Source: Labrys sp. WJW (GTDB lineage Bacteria; Pseudomonadota; Alphaproteobacteria; Rhizobiales; Labraceae). Taken from it: 64,000 nt of DNA. The notes under the pieces are model-generated. The model searched no databases, was not told the DNA's origin, and was given only the letters and a program-made list of their open reading frames with translations. The DNA is taken from positions 107,328-171,327 of the forward strand of contig NZ_LYXZ01000016.1 of assembly GCF_001676615.1 (NCBI RefSeq). Reading direction: 5' to 3'. Shown here one piece after another: positions 7,312 through 15,462 of this stretch (position 1 is the stretch's first letter; each line of letters begins with the position of its first letter). The position numbers and the translations under genes were made by a program.

Positions 7312-8820
7312 CTAATAAATGAGGTAATTGCCCCACTCCTCGTCGAAATAGCGCACCAGCGGCTGGTCATCGAGGCGCTGGATGGCGGTCTGGACATGGG
7401 CCATGTCGGGCGGGAACTGGAACATCGCCTTCATGGTGGTCACATCGAGGAAACGAAGCCCCTCGGGCAAGCGCTCCGGCGGACGATAGGGTGAGAAGGA
7501 GCCGATGATGAAGCCCCATTCCCCGAAGGACGGCACGAAGAGGTGATAGGCTGCTGTCTGGAAGCCGGCCGCTGCCAGCGTGTTGTTGACGCACCAGAAG
7601 GACTTGCGTGCGACCAGAGGCGAGGTGCTCTGGATCACCACCAGACCGTCCTGGTTCACCGCCGATTTCAAGAGGCGGTAGAAGGTGAGCGAATAGAGCT
7701 TGCCGATCGAGAAATTGGACGGATCGGGCAGGTCGATGATCACGGCGTCGAAGCGCATCTCGGCCGTCTTCTGTTCTCGCAGCCAGAGGAAGGCGTCGGC
7801 GTTGATCAGGGTCAGCTTGGGCGAGGACAGCGAGCCGCCATTGAGGCCCGTCATCATCTCGTTGTGCGAGAACAGGCGCGTCACGGCCGGATCGAGATCC
7901 ACCATGGTAACGGCCTCGACCGCCGGATATCTCAGCACCTCCCGCAGCGCCAGCCCGTCGCCGCCGCCGATGATCAGCACCTTGCGCGGCGCCTTGAGGG
8001 CGCTCATCACCGGATGCACCAGCGCCTCGTGGTAGCGATATTCGTCGAGCGAGGAGAATTGCAGGTTCGAATTGAGGAAGAGGCGGATGTCGCGCTGCTG
8101 GCGGGTCACCACGATGCGCTGATAGGGCGTGGACTCGGCATAGATCACCGTGCCCGGATAGGCGCTCGCCTCGGCAATCGACTGGATGCGCTCGGACCAG
8201 GCGAAGCCGGCACCGAGCAGGGCCAGCACGGCGAAGGCGGCGGCCTTGTGCGCACCGCGCCGAAGGATGGGGGCCTTGATGGCATAGAGCACCCAGATCG
8301 CCACCAGCGTGTTGAGGATGCCGAACAGGAAGGCCGAGCGGATCAGGCCGAGATAGGGCACCAGCACCAGCGGGAACAACAGGGAAGCGAAGAGCGCGCC
8401 GATATAGTCGAAGGTGAAGACCTTGGAGACCAGGTCCTTGAAGGCGAGCCGCCCTTCCAGGATGCGCAGCAGCAGCGGGATCTCGATGCCGACCAGGATG
8501 CCGATTACCCCGACCAGCGAATAGAGCCAGAGCCGGAAGGAGGCGACATGGTCGAACAGGATGAAGAGGGCCGCCGCCGAACTGCCGCCGACCGCCCCGA
8601 CCAGCAGTTCGATGCGGACGAAATGGCCGAGGAGATCGCGCTCGAGATAGCGTGAAAGCCAGGAGCCCACGCCCATGGCGAAGAGATAGGTGCCGATGAT
8701 GGTGGAGAACTGCGTGACGGAATCGCCAAGGAGATAGCTCGCCAGCGTGCCGGCGATCAGTTCGTAGATCAGCCCGCAGGTCGCGATCACGAAGGCGGAG
8801 AAAAGCAGCAGGATTTCCAC
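7312..8820 (-). CDS. Membrane-anchored spermidine-synthase-like protein
   Basis: A 502-residue fusion. Residues 1-210 hold about seven membrane segments; residues 225-480 are a spermidine-synthase fold with YRYHE (261-265), the AdoMet loop GGGDG (285-289), the acidic VDLDP (308-311) and IIDLPDPS (361-368), which takes the place of the catalytic D-S-x-D-P of soluble SpeE. This is expected to transfer an aminopropyl group from decarboxylated AdoMet at the membrane, but a canonical polyamine acceptor is not proven. GTG start at 8820; the N-terminal MEILLLFSAFVIATCGL fits the family start. Flanked on both sides by REP palindromes. SpeD in the same operon would supply its donor. Confidence 0.9.
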   Translation of the reverse strand: MEILLLFSAFVIATCGLIYELIAGTLASYLLGDSVTQFSTIIGTYLFAMGVGSWLSRYLERDLLGHFVRIELLVGAVGGSSAAALFILFDHVASFRLWLYSLVGVIGILVGIEIPLLLRILEGRLAFKDLVSKVFTFDYIGALFASLLFPLVLVPYLGLIRSAFLFGILNTLVAIWVLYAIKAPILRRGAHKAAAFAVLALLGAGFAWSERIQSIAEASAYPGTVIYAESTPYQRIVVTRQQRDIRLFLNSNLQFSSLDEYRYHEALVHPVMSALKAPRKVLIIGGGDGLALREVLRYPAVEAVTMVDLDPAVTRLFSHNEMMTGLNGGSLSSPKLTLINADAFLWLREQKTAEMRFDAVIIDLPDPSNFSIGKLYSLTFYRLLKSAVNQDGLVVIQSTSPLVARKSFWCVNNTLAAAGFQTAAYHLFVPSFGEWGFIIGSFSPYRPPERLPEGLRFLDVTTMKAMFQFPPDMAHVQTAIQRLDDQPLVRYFDEEWGNYLIY

Positions 8821-8870
8821 GAACGCGCTTTCGAATTACTGTTGTGGTGGGATTACCACCCAAACCTCAC

Positions 8871-8948
8871 GTCATTGCGAGCGCAGCGAAGCAATCCAGG
8901 GGCCCTGGAATGGGACCGGCTGGATTGCTTCGCTGCGCTCGCAATGAC
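8871..8948. repeat. REP-type palindromic repeat, copy 2
   Basis: Perfect 28-base arms at 8871-8898 and 8921-8948, separated by 22 bases that contain a smaller palindrome. It lies between the DUF350 gene and the SpeE-like gene and would form a very stable hairpin in the transcript. Confidence 0.92.
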
Positions 8949-8986
8949 TGAAAGGCCAAAGCATGACAGTCCTGCCTGACACGCCG

Positions 8987-9214
8987 TCAGCCATGGATCG
9001 CCGAGGCGATGATGATGGCGATGCCGAGCGCCACAGCACCCAGAAAGATCGCCATCGCGGTGTTGCGCTTCTCGCATAATTCCTTCCACACCTGCACCTT
9101 CGGCGTCAGCAGGTCGAGCAGCCAGAAGGCGATGACGAAAACGAGGAGGCCGATGCCGGAATAGACCAGCGAGGCCACCACATATTTCAGTTCGATCAGG
9201 CCCGAGACATCCAT
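8987..9214 (-). CDS. DUF350 family membrane protein (YjfL-like)
   Basis: A 75-residue protein with two hydrophobic segments (about residues 9-32 and 52-73) joined by a loop TPKVQVWKELCEKRN, the arrangement of a DUF350 repeat. The family (YjfL of E. coli) has no established function and recurs in envelope-stress gene neighbourhoods with PspA- or SPFH-type proteins and polyamine or glutathionylspermidine enzymes. E. coli-type proteins have two such units; this is a single unit. A purine-rich ribosome-binding site (GGGGG) precedes the ATG. It lies 9 bases after the small upstream gene and before the membrane aminopropyltransferase-like gene. Confidence 0.87.
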   Translation of the reverse strand: MDVSGLIELKYVVASLVYSGIGLLVFVIAFWLLDLLTPKVQVWKELCEKRNTAMAIFLGAVALGIAIIIASAIHG

Positions 9215-9223
9215 GAAAGCCCC

Positions 9224-9424
9224 CTATTTGTGATATGAATAGCCGCCGCCGGAGCTTCTGCCGCCGCCGAACCAGCCGAAGGAGCCACCATCGTCGCTGC
9301 TCCTGATGCCGCGGCTGGTGGTCTGCTTGGCGTGCCACATATTGGCCAGCGAATAGCCGCCGAAATTGCCGAGAGCCATGCCGAACACGACCGCCCCGGC
9401 GAAGATCATCTGAATCCTGCTCAC
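9224..9424 (-). CDS. Small single-pass membrane protein with Gly/Ser tail
   Basis: A 66-residue protein with one membrane segment (about residues 7-27, FAGAVVFGMALGNFGGYSLA) followed by a hydrophilic tail ending in GGGRSSGGGYSYHK. I do not know the family. It begins with GTG overlapping the stop of the DUF4178-type gene by four bases (GTGA) and is followed 9 bases later by DUF350, so it is clearly part of the operon. Its Gly/Ser/Tyr-rich tail parallels the Ser/Asp-rich tail of the protein encoded just upstream. Confidence 0.75.
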   Translation of the reverse strand: MSRIQMIFAGAVVFGMALGNFGGYSLANMWHAKQTTSRGIRSSDDGGSFGWFGGGRSSGGGYSYHK

Positions 9425-10989
9425 GTGTCCTCGCTGCTGGAACTGCTGCTGGAATCGTCGCTCGATGAGGAACCACCGCTGTCGTCGTCATCGTCGCTGC
9501 TCGACGACCACCAATTGTCGGTCCCGGAATCGGAGTTGCTACTGCTGCTGCCGGCGGCAGCAACGAAACCGCCCGCCGCCAGGTTGCCGGACACCGATGG
9601 CGCTTCCTCGTCGATGCCGCCCTGCTCCCAGCGCGACTGCTCGAAGCGCCGGTCGCGGAAGAAGCCGAAGCCGGCGCCGAGAGCCAGGAGGCCGACGGCA
9701 CCGAGATAGTTAGACCAGATCGGCACGTCGTGCCGGACCGTGACGGTGAATTTCTCCGAAGGCAGCGGATTGGCGGGCGCAGGAGCAATGGCGGGCTGCG
9801 AGGAGGGGAAACTGCCGCCCTGGCCATTGTTGCGCAACCAGGTCTGCAGGTAATCCTCGCGCGCCACCATCGGCACGGTCTCCGCCGCCTTGGTGAACAG
9901 GCCGGCATTGGTGTCGATCAGCAATTTGTAGGTGCCCGCCGGCACCGGCGACAGCAATTCGCTGGTGCGCTCGGTAACCCGCCCGCTGCGGTAATTCTCC
10001 AGCCCCTGGGAGGCATGGTAGCTGCGATTTGTCTCGACATTGACCAGGGCGACGTCGAGTTCCAGCCAATCGTCCTTGAGCTCGGCGCTGGTCTCGAACT
10101 CGACATTGCCGCGGCCATCCAGGCGGAACGGCTCGGAGGCGAAAGTCTTGCCCTTGTCGGCGGACGTCAGGGTGAAGGTCTGCGAGGCAACCTGGCGTCC
10201 GGGCGAGAGGGCGAGCGAGCCGAATTGCAGCAGCGTCGCCAGGCCGAGCGCGGCGAGGGGCACCCTCAGCCAGCGTTTGTGCGGATTGGGCTGGTTGACG
10301 CCGGGCCCATGGCGTTCGTCCGCCAGCGGCAGCTTGAAGGCCTGCGCCACCAGGCTGGGTTCGAGATAGACACCTTCGGAGACGATGATTTCCTCGGCAT
10401 TGCTCTCGACCATCAGCCGGTGGGGCGAAGCGATATAGTCCGCCGTCTCGGTGACATCCGCCGTGGAAGCCCGCCAATAGAATTCGCCGGCGACATATTT
10501 GGTAAGCGCCTGCCCCTTGCTGAAAAAGGCATAGCGCCGCCCCTCGACCGTGAGGTCGATGGTGCTGCCGGCCGCCGGCACGTCGCGGGTGAGCATTCTC
10601 ACCAGGGTCCAGTGACCGGCCTCCCGGACCAGGAAGCGATAGCCTCGATAGGGATTGTAGAGGAGATATTCGATCCACTCGTAATATCCCGTCCGGTCGC
10701 TCCGGCGCATATAGCCGACGACCTCCCATTCGACGTCCTGCAGCCGCCCGCGGGCGCCGATCGGAATCTCCGAGGGTTCCAGCGCAGCCTGCGCCTTCTG
10801 GATGATGCGCAGATTCTCGTCGGCGACGTCGATCAGCGAGGAGCACTGGCTGCAGGTGGCGCTGATCGACTGGCCGACGGCGCGCAGGGTCACCGACCCG
10901 CCGCAATTGGGGCAGGCAAAAGTTCGCGGTCGCCCGGGCGGTCGCTGCGCGGATAGAGGTGGTGCCGGCGGCGTGAGAGGCTCGTCCAT
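9421..10989 (-). CDS. Zinc-ribbon DUF4178-type membrane protein
   Basis: A 522-residue protein starting at the ATG that overlaps the previous stop by one base (TGATG). A zinc ribbon with Cys26, Cys29, Cys46 and Cys49 (FACPNCGG, then ATCSQCSS) is followed by the DUF4178 beta-domain (GRLQDVEWEVVGYMRR, YYEWIEYLLYNP). Two membrane segments follow at about 240-262 and 435-458, bracketing a beta-rich domain of about 170 residues. The C-terminus is a low-complexity Ser/Asp/Glu tail of about 35 residues. DUF4178 proteins recur beside SpeD/SpeE-like and DUF350 genes and have no known activity. The polyacidic tail could bind cationic polyamines; that is my inference only. Confidence 0.85.
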   Translation of the reverse strand: MDEPLTPPAPPLSAQRPPGRPRTFACPNCGGSVTLRAVGQSISATCSQCSSLIDVADENLRIIQKAQAALEPSEIPIGARGRLQDVEWEVVGYMRRSDRTGYYEWIEYLLYNPYRGYRFLVREAGHWTLVRMLTRDVPAAGSTIDLTVEGRRYAFFSKGQALTKYVAGEFYWRASTADVTETADYIASPHRLMVESNAEEIIVSEGVYLEPSLVAQAFKLPLADERHGPGVNQPNPHKRWLRVPLAALGLATLLQFGSLALSPGRQVASQTFTLTSADKGKTFASEPFRLDGRGNVEFETSAELKDDWLELDVALVNVETNRSYHASQGLENYRSGRVTERTSELLSPVPAGTYKLLIDTNAGLFTKAAETVPMVAREDYLQTWLRNNGQGGSFPSSQPAIAPAPANPLPSEKFTVTVRHDVPIWSNYLGAVGLLALGAGFGFFRDRRFEQSRWEQGGIDEEAPSVSGNLAAGGFVAAAGSSSSNSDSGTDNWWSSSSDDDDDSGGSSSSDDSSSSSSSEDT

Positions 10990-11669
10990 CACCAGCCCTC
11001 CAGCGGCCTGAGATTGGAGAAGCGCAAGGCATCCCATTCCAGATAGCGGCCGAAATAGGCATTGACCTCTTCGCCATCATGTTCGAGCGTGGCGAATTCG
11101 CCCTCGGCGCCGACGCAATCGATCGACACGGTGCGCCTGCCTTTGGGGGCCGCAAAGGGCAATTCGCCCTCCGACCCCAGGCAGGTCGCCAGCTTGATGT
11201 CGACAGCCCTGAGCTGAACGCCATTCATCGCCACGGAGAAGCCCGGCCCAATGCCGGCGGTGCCCGTCTCGCTCCCCTCCAGCAGCGGCCGGCAGCGCTC
11301 CAAGGCTTCGCGCACGCCCCCCCAGGTCGCCTCCTCCGCCTCGAAGCTGACCGAGAAGAACCCTTGTGCCTCACCGATCCAGCCTTCCCGGCCGTCATCC
11401 AACAGCATGTGCCATTCGTTCCACAGCCCGTCGCTCCAGCCGATCTTCAGGCGTCCGATGATGGTGAAGGACTGGCCGTCGAACACGCCGCCGGTGCCGA
11501 GCTGAAGGGGACTCATGTCGTCGGGGAGCGCCGCCATCACGCCGAGCGACGTCACGTCCACATCGGTACGCACCACCATGGACTGGCAATAGGCACAGAC
11601 GGCATAGACCGACTGCGCCGACCGGAACACGACATCCGCTCCGCAGGAAGGGCAGGCGAATTTACGCAT
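10989..11669 (-). CDS. Zinc-ribbon DUF4178-type protein
   Basis: A 226-residue soluble protein. The N-terminal zinc ribbon has Cys6, Cys9, Cys25 and Cys28 (KFACPSCGADVVF, then VCAYCQSMVV), followed by one or two DUF4178-like beta-domains (FTIIGRLKIGWSDGLWNEWHMLL). It is a paralogue of the next gene but without the membrane segments and acidic tail. The stop overlaps the next start by one base. Upstream, 230 bases with a long palindromic element separate it from the SPFH gene, so a separate promoter here is possible. Function unknown; the pairing of a soluble and a membrane form suggests a complex. Confidence 0.85.
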   Translation of the reverse strand: MRKFACPSCGADVVFRSAQSVYAVCAYCQSMVVRTDVDVTSLGVMAALPDDMSPLQLGTGGVFDGQSFTIIGRLKIGWSDGLWNEWHMLLDDGREGWIGEAQGFFSVSFEAEEATWGGVREALERCRPLLEGSETGTAGIGPGFSVAMNGVQLRAVDIKLATCLGSEGELPFAAPKGRRTVSIDCVGAEGEFATLEHDGEEVNAYFGRYLEWDALRFSNLRPLEGW

Positions 11670-11737
11670 TGGGCCTCGTATGGATCACGGGATTGACCGG
11701 CTTCCTGCGCCGAGGGACGGTTCCAAGATAAGGGCTC

Positions 11738-11868
11738 TGTCATCCCCGGCGAGGCCGGAGGCCGAGGGAAGGGGATCCAGGGGCCCATCGATGTTTTTCA
11801 TTACCCCTGGATCCCCTTCCCCTCGCCCTCTCTCGCTGCGCTCGCGAGTAGCTCGGCCGGGGATGACA
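11738..11868. repeat. 131-bp interrupted palindromic element
   Basis: The outer arms are TGTCATCCCCGGC and GCCGGGGATGACA (ends 11738 and 11868) and the inner arms are a perfect 17-bp pair, GGAAGGGGATCCAGGGG at 11767-11783 against 11804-11820. It lies in the gap between the SPFH and DUF4178 genes and could act as a transcript-stabilising or terminating structure. Similar short GC-rich palindromes are scattered in rhizobial genomes. Confidence 0.8.
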
Positions 11869-11899
11869 CGCTCTTCGATTGATTTCCCGGCGAGCGGGG

Positions 11900-12916
11900 T
11901 CACTTGATCCGCGACAGCAATTCGGCCTTCTTGGCATCGAATTCCTGCTGGGTCAGGATGCCCTTGGCCAGCAGCCCGCCGAGCTTTTCGAGGAGCTGGA
12001 TCGGGTCCTCGGCCGGCTGCACGGGCGCGGCCGGCGCCGCGGGGACCTGGGCCGGCGCCGCATTGGCAAAGCCCTGCGCCATGGCCTGGCCGATCGCCAT
12101 GCCGGCGCCGAGCCCTGCCCCTGCCCCGGCAAGGCCGCCCGGATTCTCGGCGGCGAGCGGAATGGATTCGGCCGTCTGGAACTGGGCGTAGCGATTGAGA
12201 TCGCCCAGCATGTTCATGGAACTGGCCTTGTCGAGGATGCGCTGGAGTTCCTCGGGCAGCGACAGGCTCTGGACGTAGAAGCTCTTGACGTCGATGCCGT
12301 AGTCCCGAAGCGCCGGACGGATGGCTTCCGCCAGCTTCTGCGAGAAGGCCTCCTGATTGGCGGCCATGTCGATGAAGGCGACATTGCTCTGGCCGAGCGT
12401 CGAGGCAATGGCGGTGAGCACGGCACCGCGGAGCTGTCCCTCGATCATCTCGGAAGTGCAGCGCTCGGCCGTACCGACCAGGCGCGACCAGAACGCGCCG
12501 ACATCGCCGATCGCATAGGAATAATTGCCGAAGGCGCGAATGCGGATCGGGCCATATTCCTTGTCGCGGATGGTGAGGGGCTGGGTGGTGCCCCATTTGC
12601 GGTCGATCTGGTCCTTGGTGTCGAAGAAATAGACGTCCGACTTGAAGGGCGATTCGAAGAACTTGTCCCAGTTCTTCAGATAGGTCAGCACCGGCAGGGT
12701 CTGGGTGGTGAGCGTATAGGTGCCGGGGCCGAAGATGTCGGCGATCTTGCCTTCGTTGAAGAAGGCCGCCTTCTGCGTCTCGCGCACCACGAGCTGGGCG
12801 CCGTTCTGGATTTCCATGCCGGACATCGGGAAGCGGTAGGCCAACAGGCCCGGCTCCTCGGCCGTCCACTGGATGACATCGATAAATTGCTTGGAGATGA
12901 AGTCCAGAATGCCCAT
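11900..12916 (-). CDS. SPFH-domain protein with C-terminal SHOCT domain
   Basis: A 338-residue protein of the YdjI/virion-core-like SPFH group. The N-terminal half (MGILDFISKQFIDVIQW, GAQLVVRETQKAAFF, FGPGTYTLTT) is the SPFH beta-domain, followed by a helical region (QNVAF-type IDMAANQEAFSQKLAEAI), an Ala/Gly/Pro-rich linker and a SHOCT module at the C-terminus (LLEKLGGLLAKGILTQQEFD, then KKAELLSRIK). SHOCT modules are short oligomerisation elements. There is no membrane segment, so it probably assembles on the membrane surface as a scaffold. The ATG at 12916 has GGAG nine bases upstream; two earlier in-frame ATGs are less well placed. It heads the polyamine-membrane cluster, 230 bases before the DUF4178 genes. 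Confidence 0.88.
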   Translation of the reverse strand: MGILDFISKQFIDVIQWTAEEPGLLAYRFPMSGMEIQNGAQLVVRETQKAAFFNEGKIADIFGPGTYTLTTQTLPVLTYLKNWDKFFESPFKSDVYFFDTKDQIDRKWGTTQPLTIRDKEYGPIRIRAFGNYSYAIGDVGAFWSRLVGTAERCTSEMIEGQLRGAVLTAIASTLGQSNVAFIDMAANQEAFSQKLAEAIRPALRDYGIDVKSFYVQSLSLPEELQRILDKASSMNMLGDLNRYAQFQTAESIPLAAENPGGLAGAGAGLGAGMAIGQAMAQGFANAAPAQVPAAPAAPVQPAEDPIQLLEKLGGLLAKGILTQQEFDAKKAELLSRIK

Positions 12917-13371
12917 GCCCGTATGCTCCATACCGACGGATCGCAAGCCGCAGACAGCCTACTCTACCTAGCACGCGTGGCAATGGGAAAGGGTAACCCA
13001 AGAGACAGCATCATCTGCATCAGTATAGGGCCGCAGAACCGGCCTTCTTGGAGAACGGCGAAACCCTTCCACGCCTTTTCCGGGAGAATATGACAATCAG
13101 TGACGGATCAAGGGCATCGTTGCGATCGATATCGTCTTTTCGTGTGCTGCCGGCCATGCTGGCGAAATGTCGCCCCCCGCAACGGGAGAAGATGCCGTGA
13201 TCCCGAACACTGCTGCCCGCGGATGGAACCGACGGCCCTGCCCAACGTGACATTAACGCACCAATTGGTTACTTAGTTTGGGAAACCGTCGCGGCATTGT
13301 TTGCACCCATTCCAAAAACGTGAAAAAAGCACGATCACTCCAAGCTCTTTCAAACCACCGGAGACTACTCG
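12917..13371. other. Divergent intergenic region, 455 bp
   Basis: Separates the divergent SPFH and etfQO genes. It must contain both promoters. It is less GC-rich near 13240-13340. A GGAG ribosome-binding site at 13360-13363 serves etfQO. I see no convincing small gene, RNA or operator here. Confidence 0.5.
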
Positions 13372-15048
13372 ATGACCGACAGTGCCGATCTCGGCCCCCG
13401 CGAGGCGATGGAATATGATGTCGTCGTGGTCGGCGCCGGACCTGCCGGTCTGGCGGCCGCGATCCATCTCAAGCAGCTCAATCCCGAAACCAGCGTGGTG
13501 GTGGTGGAGAAGGGCTCGGAGGTCGGCGCCCATATCCTCTCCGGCGCGGTGATCGATCCGATCGGCCTCGACAAGCTGCTGCCGGAATGGCGCGAGGCGG
13601 ACGATCGCCCACTGGTGACCGAGGTCACCGAGGACCAGTTCTATTATCTCGGCCCGTCCGGCGCCCTGCGCCTGCCCAATTTCGGCATGCCCAAGCTGAT
13701 GTCGAACCACGGCAATTTCGTCGGCTCGCTCGGCAATGTCTGCCGCTGGCTGGCGACCCAGGCCGAAGCCCTCGGCGTCGAGATCTATCCCGGCTTTGCC
13801 GCCGCTGAAGTGCTCTATGACGACAAGGGCGCGGTGAAGGGCATTGCCACCGGCGACATGGGCATCGGCCGCGACGGCCAGCCCAAATCCGGCTTCACCC
13901 GCGGCATGGAACTCCACGGCAAATACACCCTCTTCGCCGAGGGTGCCCGCGGCAGCCTGACCAAGACGCTGATCGCCAAGTTCAATCTCGCCGACGGCCG
14001 CGAGCCCCAGAAATACGGCATCGGCATCAAGGAGCTCTGGCAGATCGATCCGGCCAAGCATGTGCCGGGCCGGGTGCAGCATTCCTTCGGCTGGCCGCTG
14101 GATTCGAAGACGGGCGGCGGCTCCTTCCTCTATCACCTTGAAAACAACCAAGTGGTGGTGGGTTTCGTCATCCACCTCAACTACACCAATCCCTATCTCT
14201 CGCCCTTCGACGAGTTCCAGCGCTTCAAGCACCATCCGCTGATCGCGCCGACCTTCGAGGGCGGCAAGCGCATCGCCTATGGCGCGCGCGCCATCACCGA
14301 GGGCGGCTACCAGTCGGTGCCCAAGCTCTCCTTCCCCGGCGGCGCCCTGATCGGCTGCGCGGCCGGCTTCGTCAACGTGCCGCGCATCAAGGGCAGCCAC
14401 AATGCCGTGCTGTCGGGCATGCTGGCGGCCGAACACCTCTCCAAGGCGCTGGCCGAGGGCCGTTCGCATGACGAGCCAGCCTCCTACGAGGCCGCCTGGC
14501 GCTCCAGCGAGATCGGCCGCGACCTCTACAAGGTGCGCAACGTCAAGCCGCTATGGTCAAAGCTCGGCACCTTCGCCGGCGTGGTGCTCGGCGGCATCGA
14601 CATGCATCTCAACGAAAAGCTCGGCTTCTCCCTGTTCGGCACGCTCAAGCATGGCAAGCCCGACTATGCGACCCTGAAGCCGATCGCCGAATGCAAACCG
14701 ATCGACTATCCCAAGCCGGACGGCAAGCTGTCCTTCGACAAGCTCTCCTCCGTCTTCCTGTCCTCGACCAATCACGAGGAAGACCAGCCGATCCATCTTA
14801 CATTGAAGGACCCCAAGGTTCCGATCGAGAAGAACCTGCCGGTCTATGGCGAGCCGGCCCGGCTCTATTGCCCGGCGGGCGTCTATGAGGTGGTCTATGG
14901 CGACGAAGCGGCCAGGAAGGATCCGCGCTTCGTGATCAACGCGCAGAATTGCGTGCACTGCAAGACCTGCGACATCAAGGATCCGGCCCAGAACATCAAC
15001 TGGGTGACGCCGGAGGGCGGCGGCGGCCCGAACTATCCGAACATGTAA
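13372..15048 (+). CDS. etfQO: Electron transfer flavoprotein-ubiquinone oxidoreductase
   Basis: A 558-residue membrane-associated iron-sulfur flavoprotein that passes electrons from reduced ETF (fatty-acid and amino-acid dehydrogenases) to ubiquinone. The FAD fold begins with YDVVVVGAGPAGLAAAI at about residues 15-31. The C-terminal domain carries the four cysteines of the 4Fe-4S cluster, in RLYCPAGVYEV and in NCVHCKTCDIKDP, followed by the conserved end GGGGPNYPNM. Length matches the family. A GGAG site lies 8 bases before the ATG. The etfAB genes are not in the window. A small membrane-protein gene follows after 9 bases. Confidence 0.97.
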   Translation: MTDSADLGPREAMEYDVVVVGAGPAGLAAAIHLKQLNPETSVVVVEKGSEVGAHILSGAVIDPIGLDKLLPEWREADDRPLVTEVTEDQFYYLGPSGALRLPNFGMPKLMSNHGNFVGSLGNVCRWLATQAEALGVEIYPGFAAAEVLYDDKGAVKGIATGDMGIGRDGQPKSGFTRGMELHGKYTLFAEGARGSLTKTLIAKFNLADGREPQKYGIGIKELWQIDPAKHVPGRVQHSFGWPLDSKTGGGSFLYHLENNQVVVGFVIHLNYTNPYLSPFDEFQRFKHHPLIAPTFEGGKRIAYGARAITEGGYQSVPKLSFPGGALIGCAAGFVNVPRIKGSHNAVLSGMLAAEHLSKALAEGRSHDEPASYEAAWRSSEIGRDLYKVRNVKPLWSKLGTFAGVVLGGIDMHLNEKLGFSLFGTLKHGKPDYATLKPIAECKPIDYPKPDGKLSFDKLSSVFLSSTNHEEDQPIHLTLKDPKVPIEKNLPVYGEPARLYCPAGVYEVVYGDEAARKDPRFVINAQNCVHCKTCDIKDPAQNINWVTPEGGGGPNYPNM

Positions 15049-15057
15049 GCGGAGCGC

Positions 15058-15435
15058 GTGCGGGTGAAGGCGCTTCTTTACGCCGGCCTCGGGGTCATCC
15101 TCCTCGGCGCCGGCCTCTATCTGCAGTTCGGCACGCCCGGGGTTTCCCCGGCCGACCGGCTGCGCTGCGAGCAGGCCATCGAGAAGATCTATGGCGGCAG
15201 CGACGAGGCCAAATACACGCTCCTGCCCAAATGCAACGAGCCGGGCATGGTCGCCATGATGGATGCGAGGACCGGGGGCGTCGGTGCCGAGCAGGCGGCG
15301 CAGGCGATCGCGGCGGCCAATCGCACCGATCTCGTCGGCATCCTCATCAATTGCGCGCTGATCGGCGCCGGCATCGGTGCCCTGGGTGCGGCGGCGGCAG
15401 CCTCCCGGCAGTCGAAAAGGCGGAGCGAGGCCTGA
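15058..15435 (+). CDS. Small membrane protein, unknown function
   Basis: A 125-residue protein from a GTG start with GGAG four bases upstream, only 9 bases after etfQO, so probably co-transcribed. It has an N-terminal hydrophobic segment (about residues 5-24), a periplasmic-looking central part with two Cys (RLRCEQAI and LPKCNEP) that could form a disulfide, and a second hydrophobic segment (about 93-113) ending in a basic tail SRQSKRRSEA. I do not recognise the family. A second GTG two codons later is an equally possible start. Confidence 0.65.
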   Translation: MRVKALLYAGLGVILLGAGLYLQFGTPGVSPADRLRCEQAIEKIYGGSDEAKYTLLPKCNEPGMVAMMDARTGGVGAEQAAQAIAAANRTDLVGILINCALIGAGIGALGAAAAASRQSKRRSEA

Positions 15436-15462
15436 CTCCAAGGCAGTGCGGCTTGCCCCGTC

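Noticed and set aside
12947..13371. A 77-residue open frame at 13020-13253 as a small gene.
   Set aside because: No ribosome-binding site or recognisable composition; it lies in a divergent promoter region.
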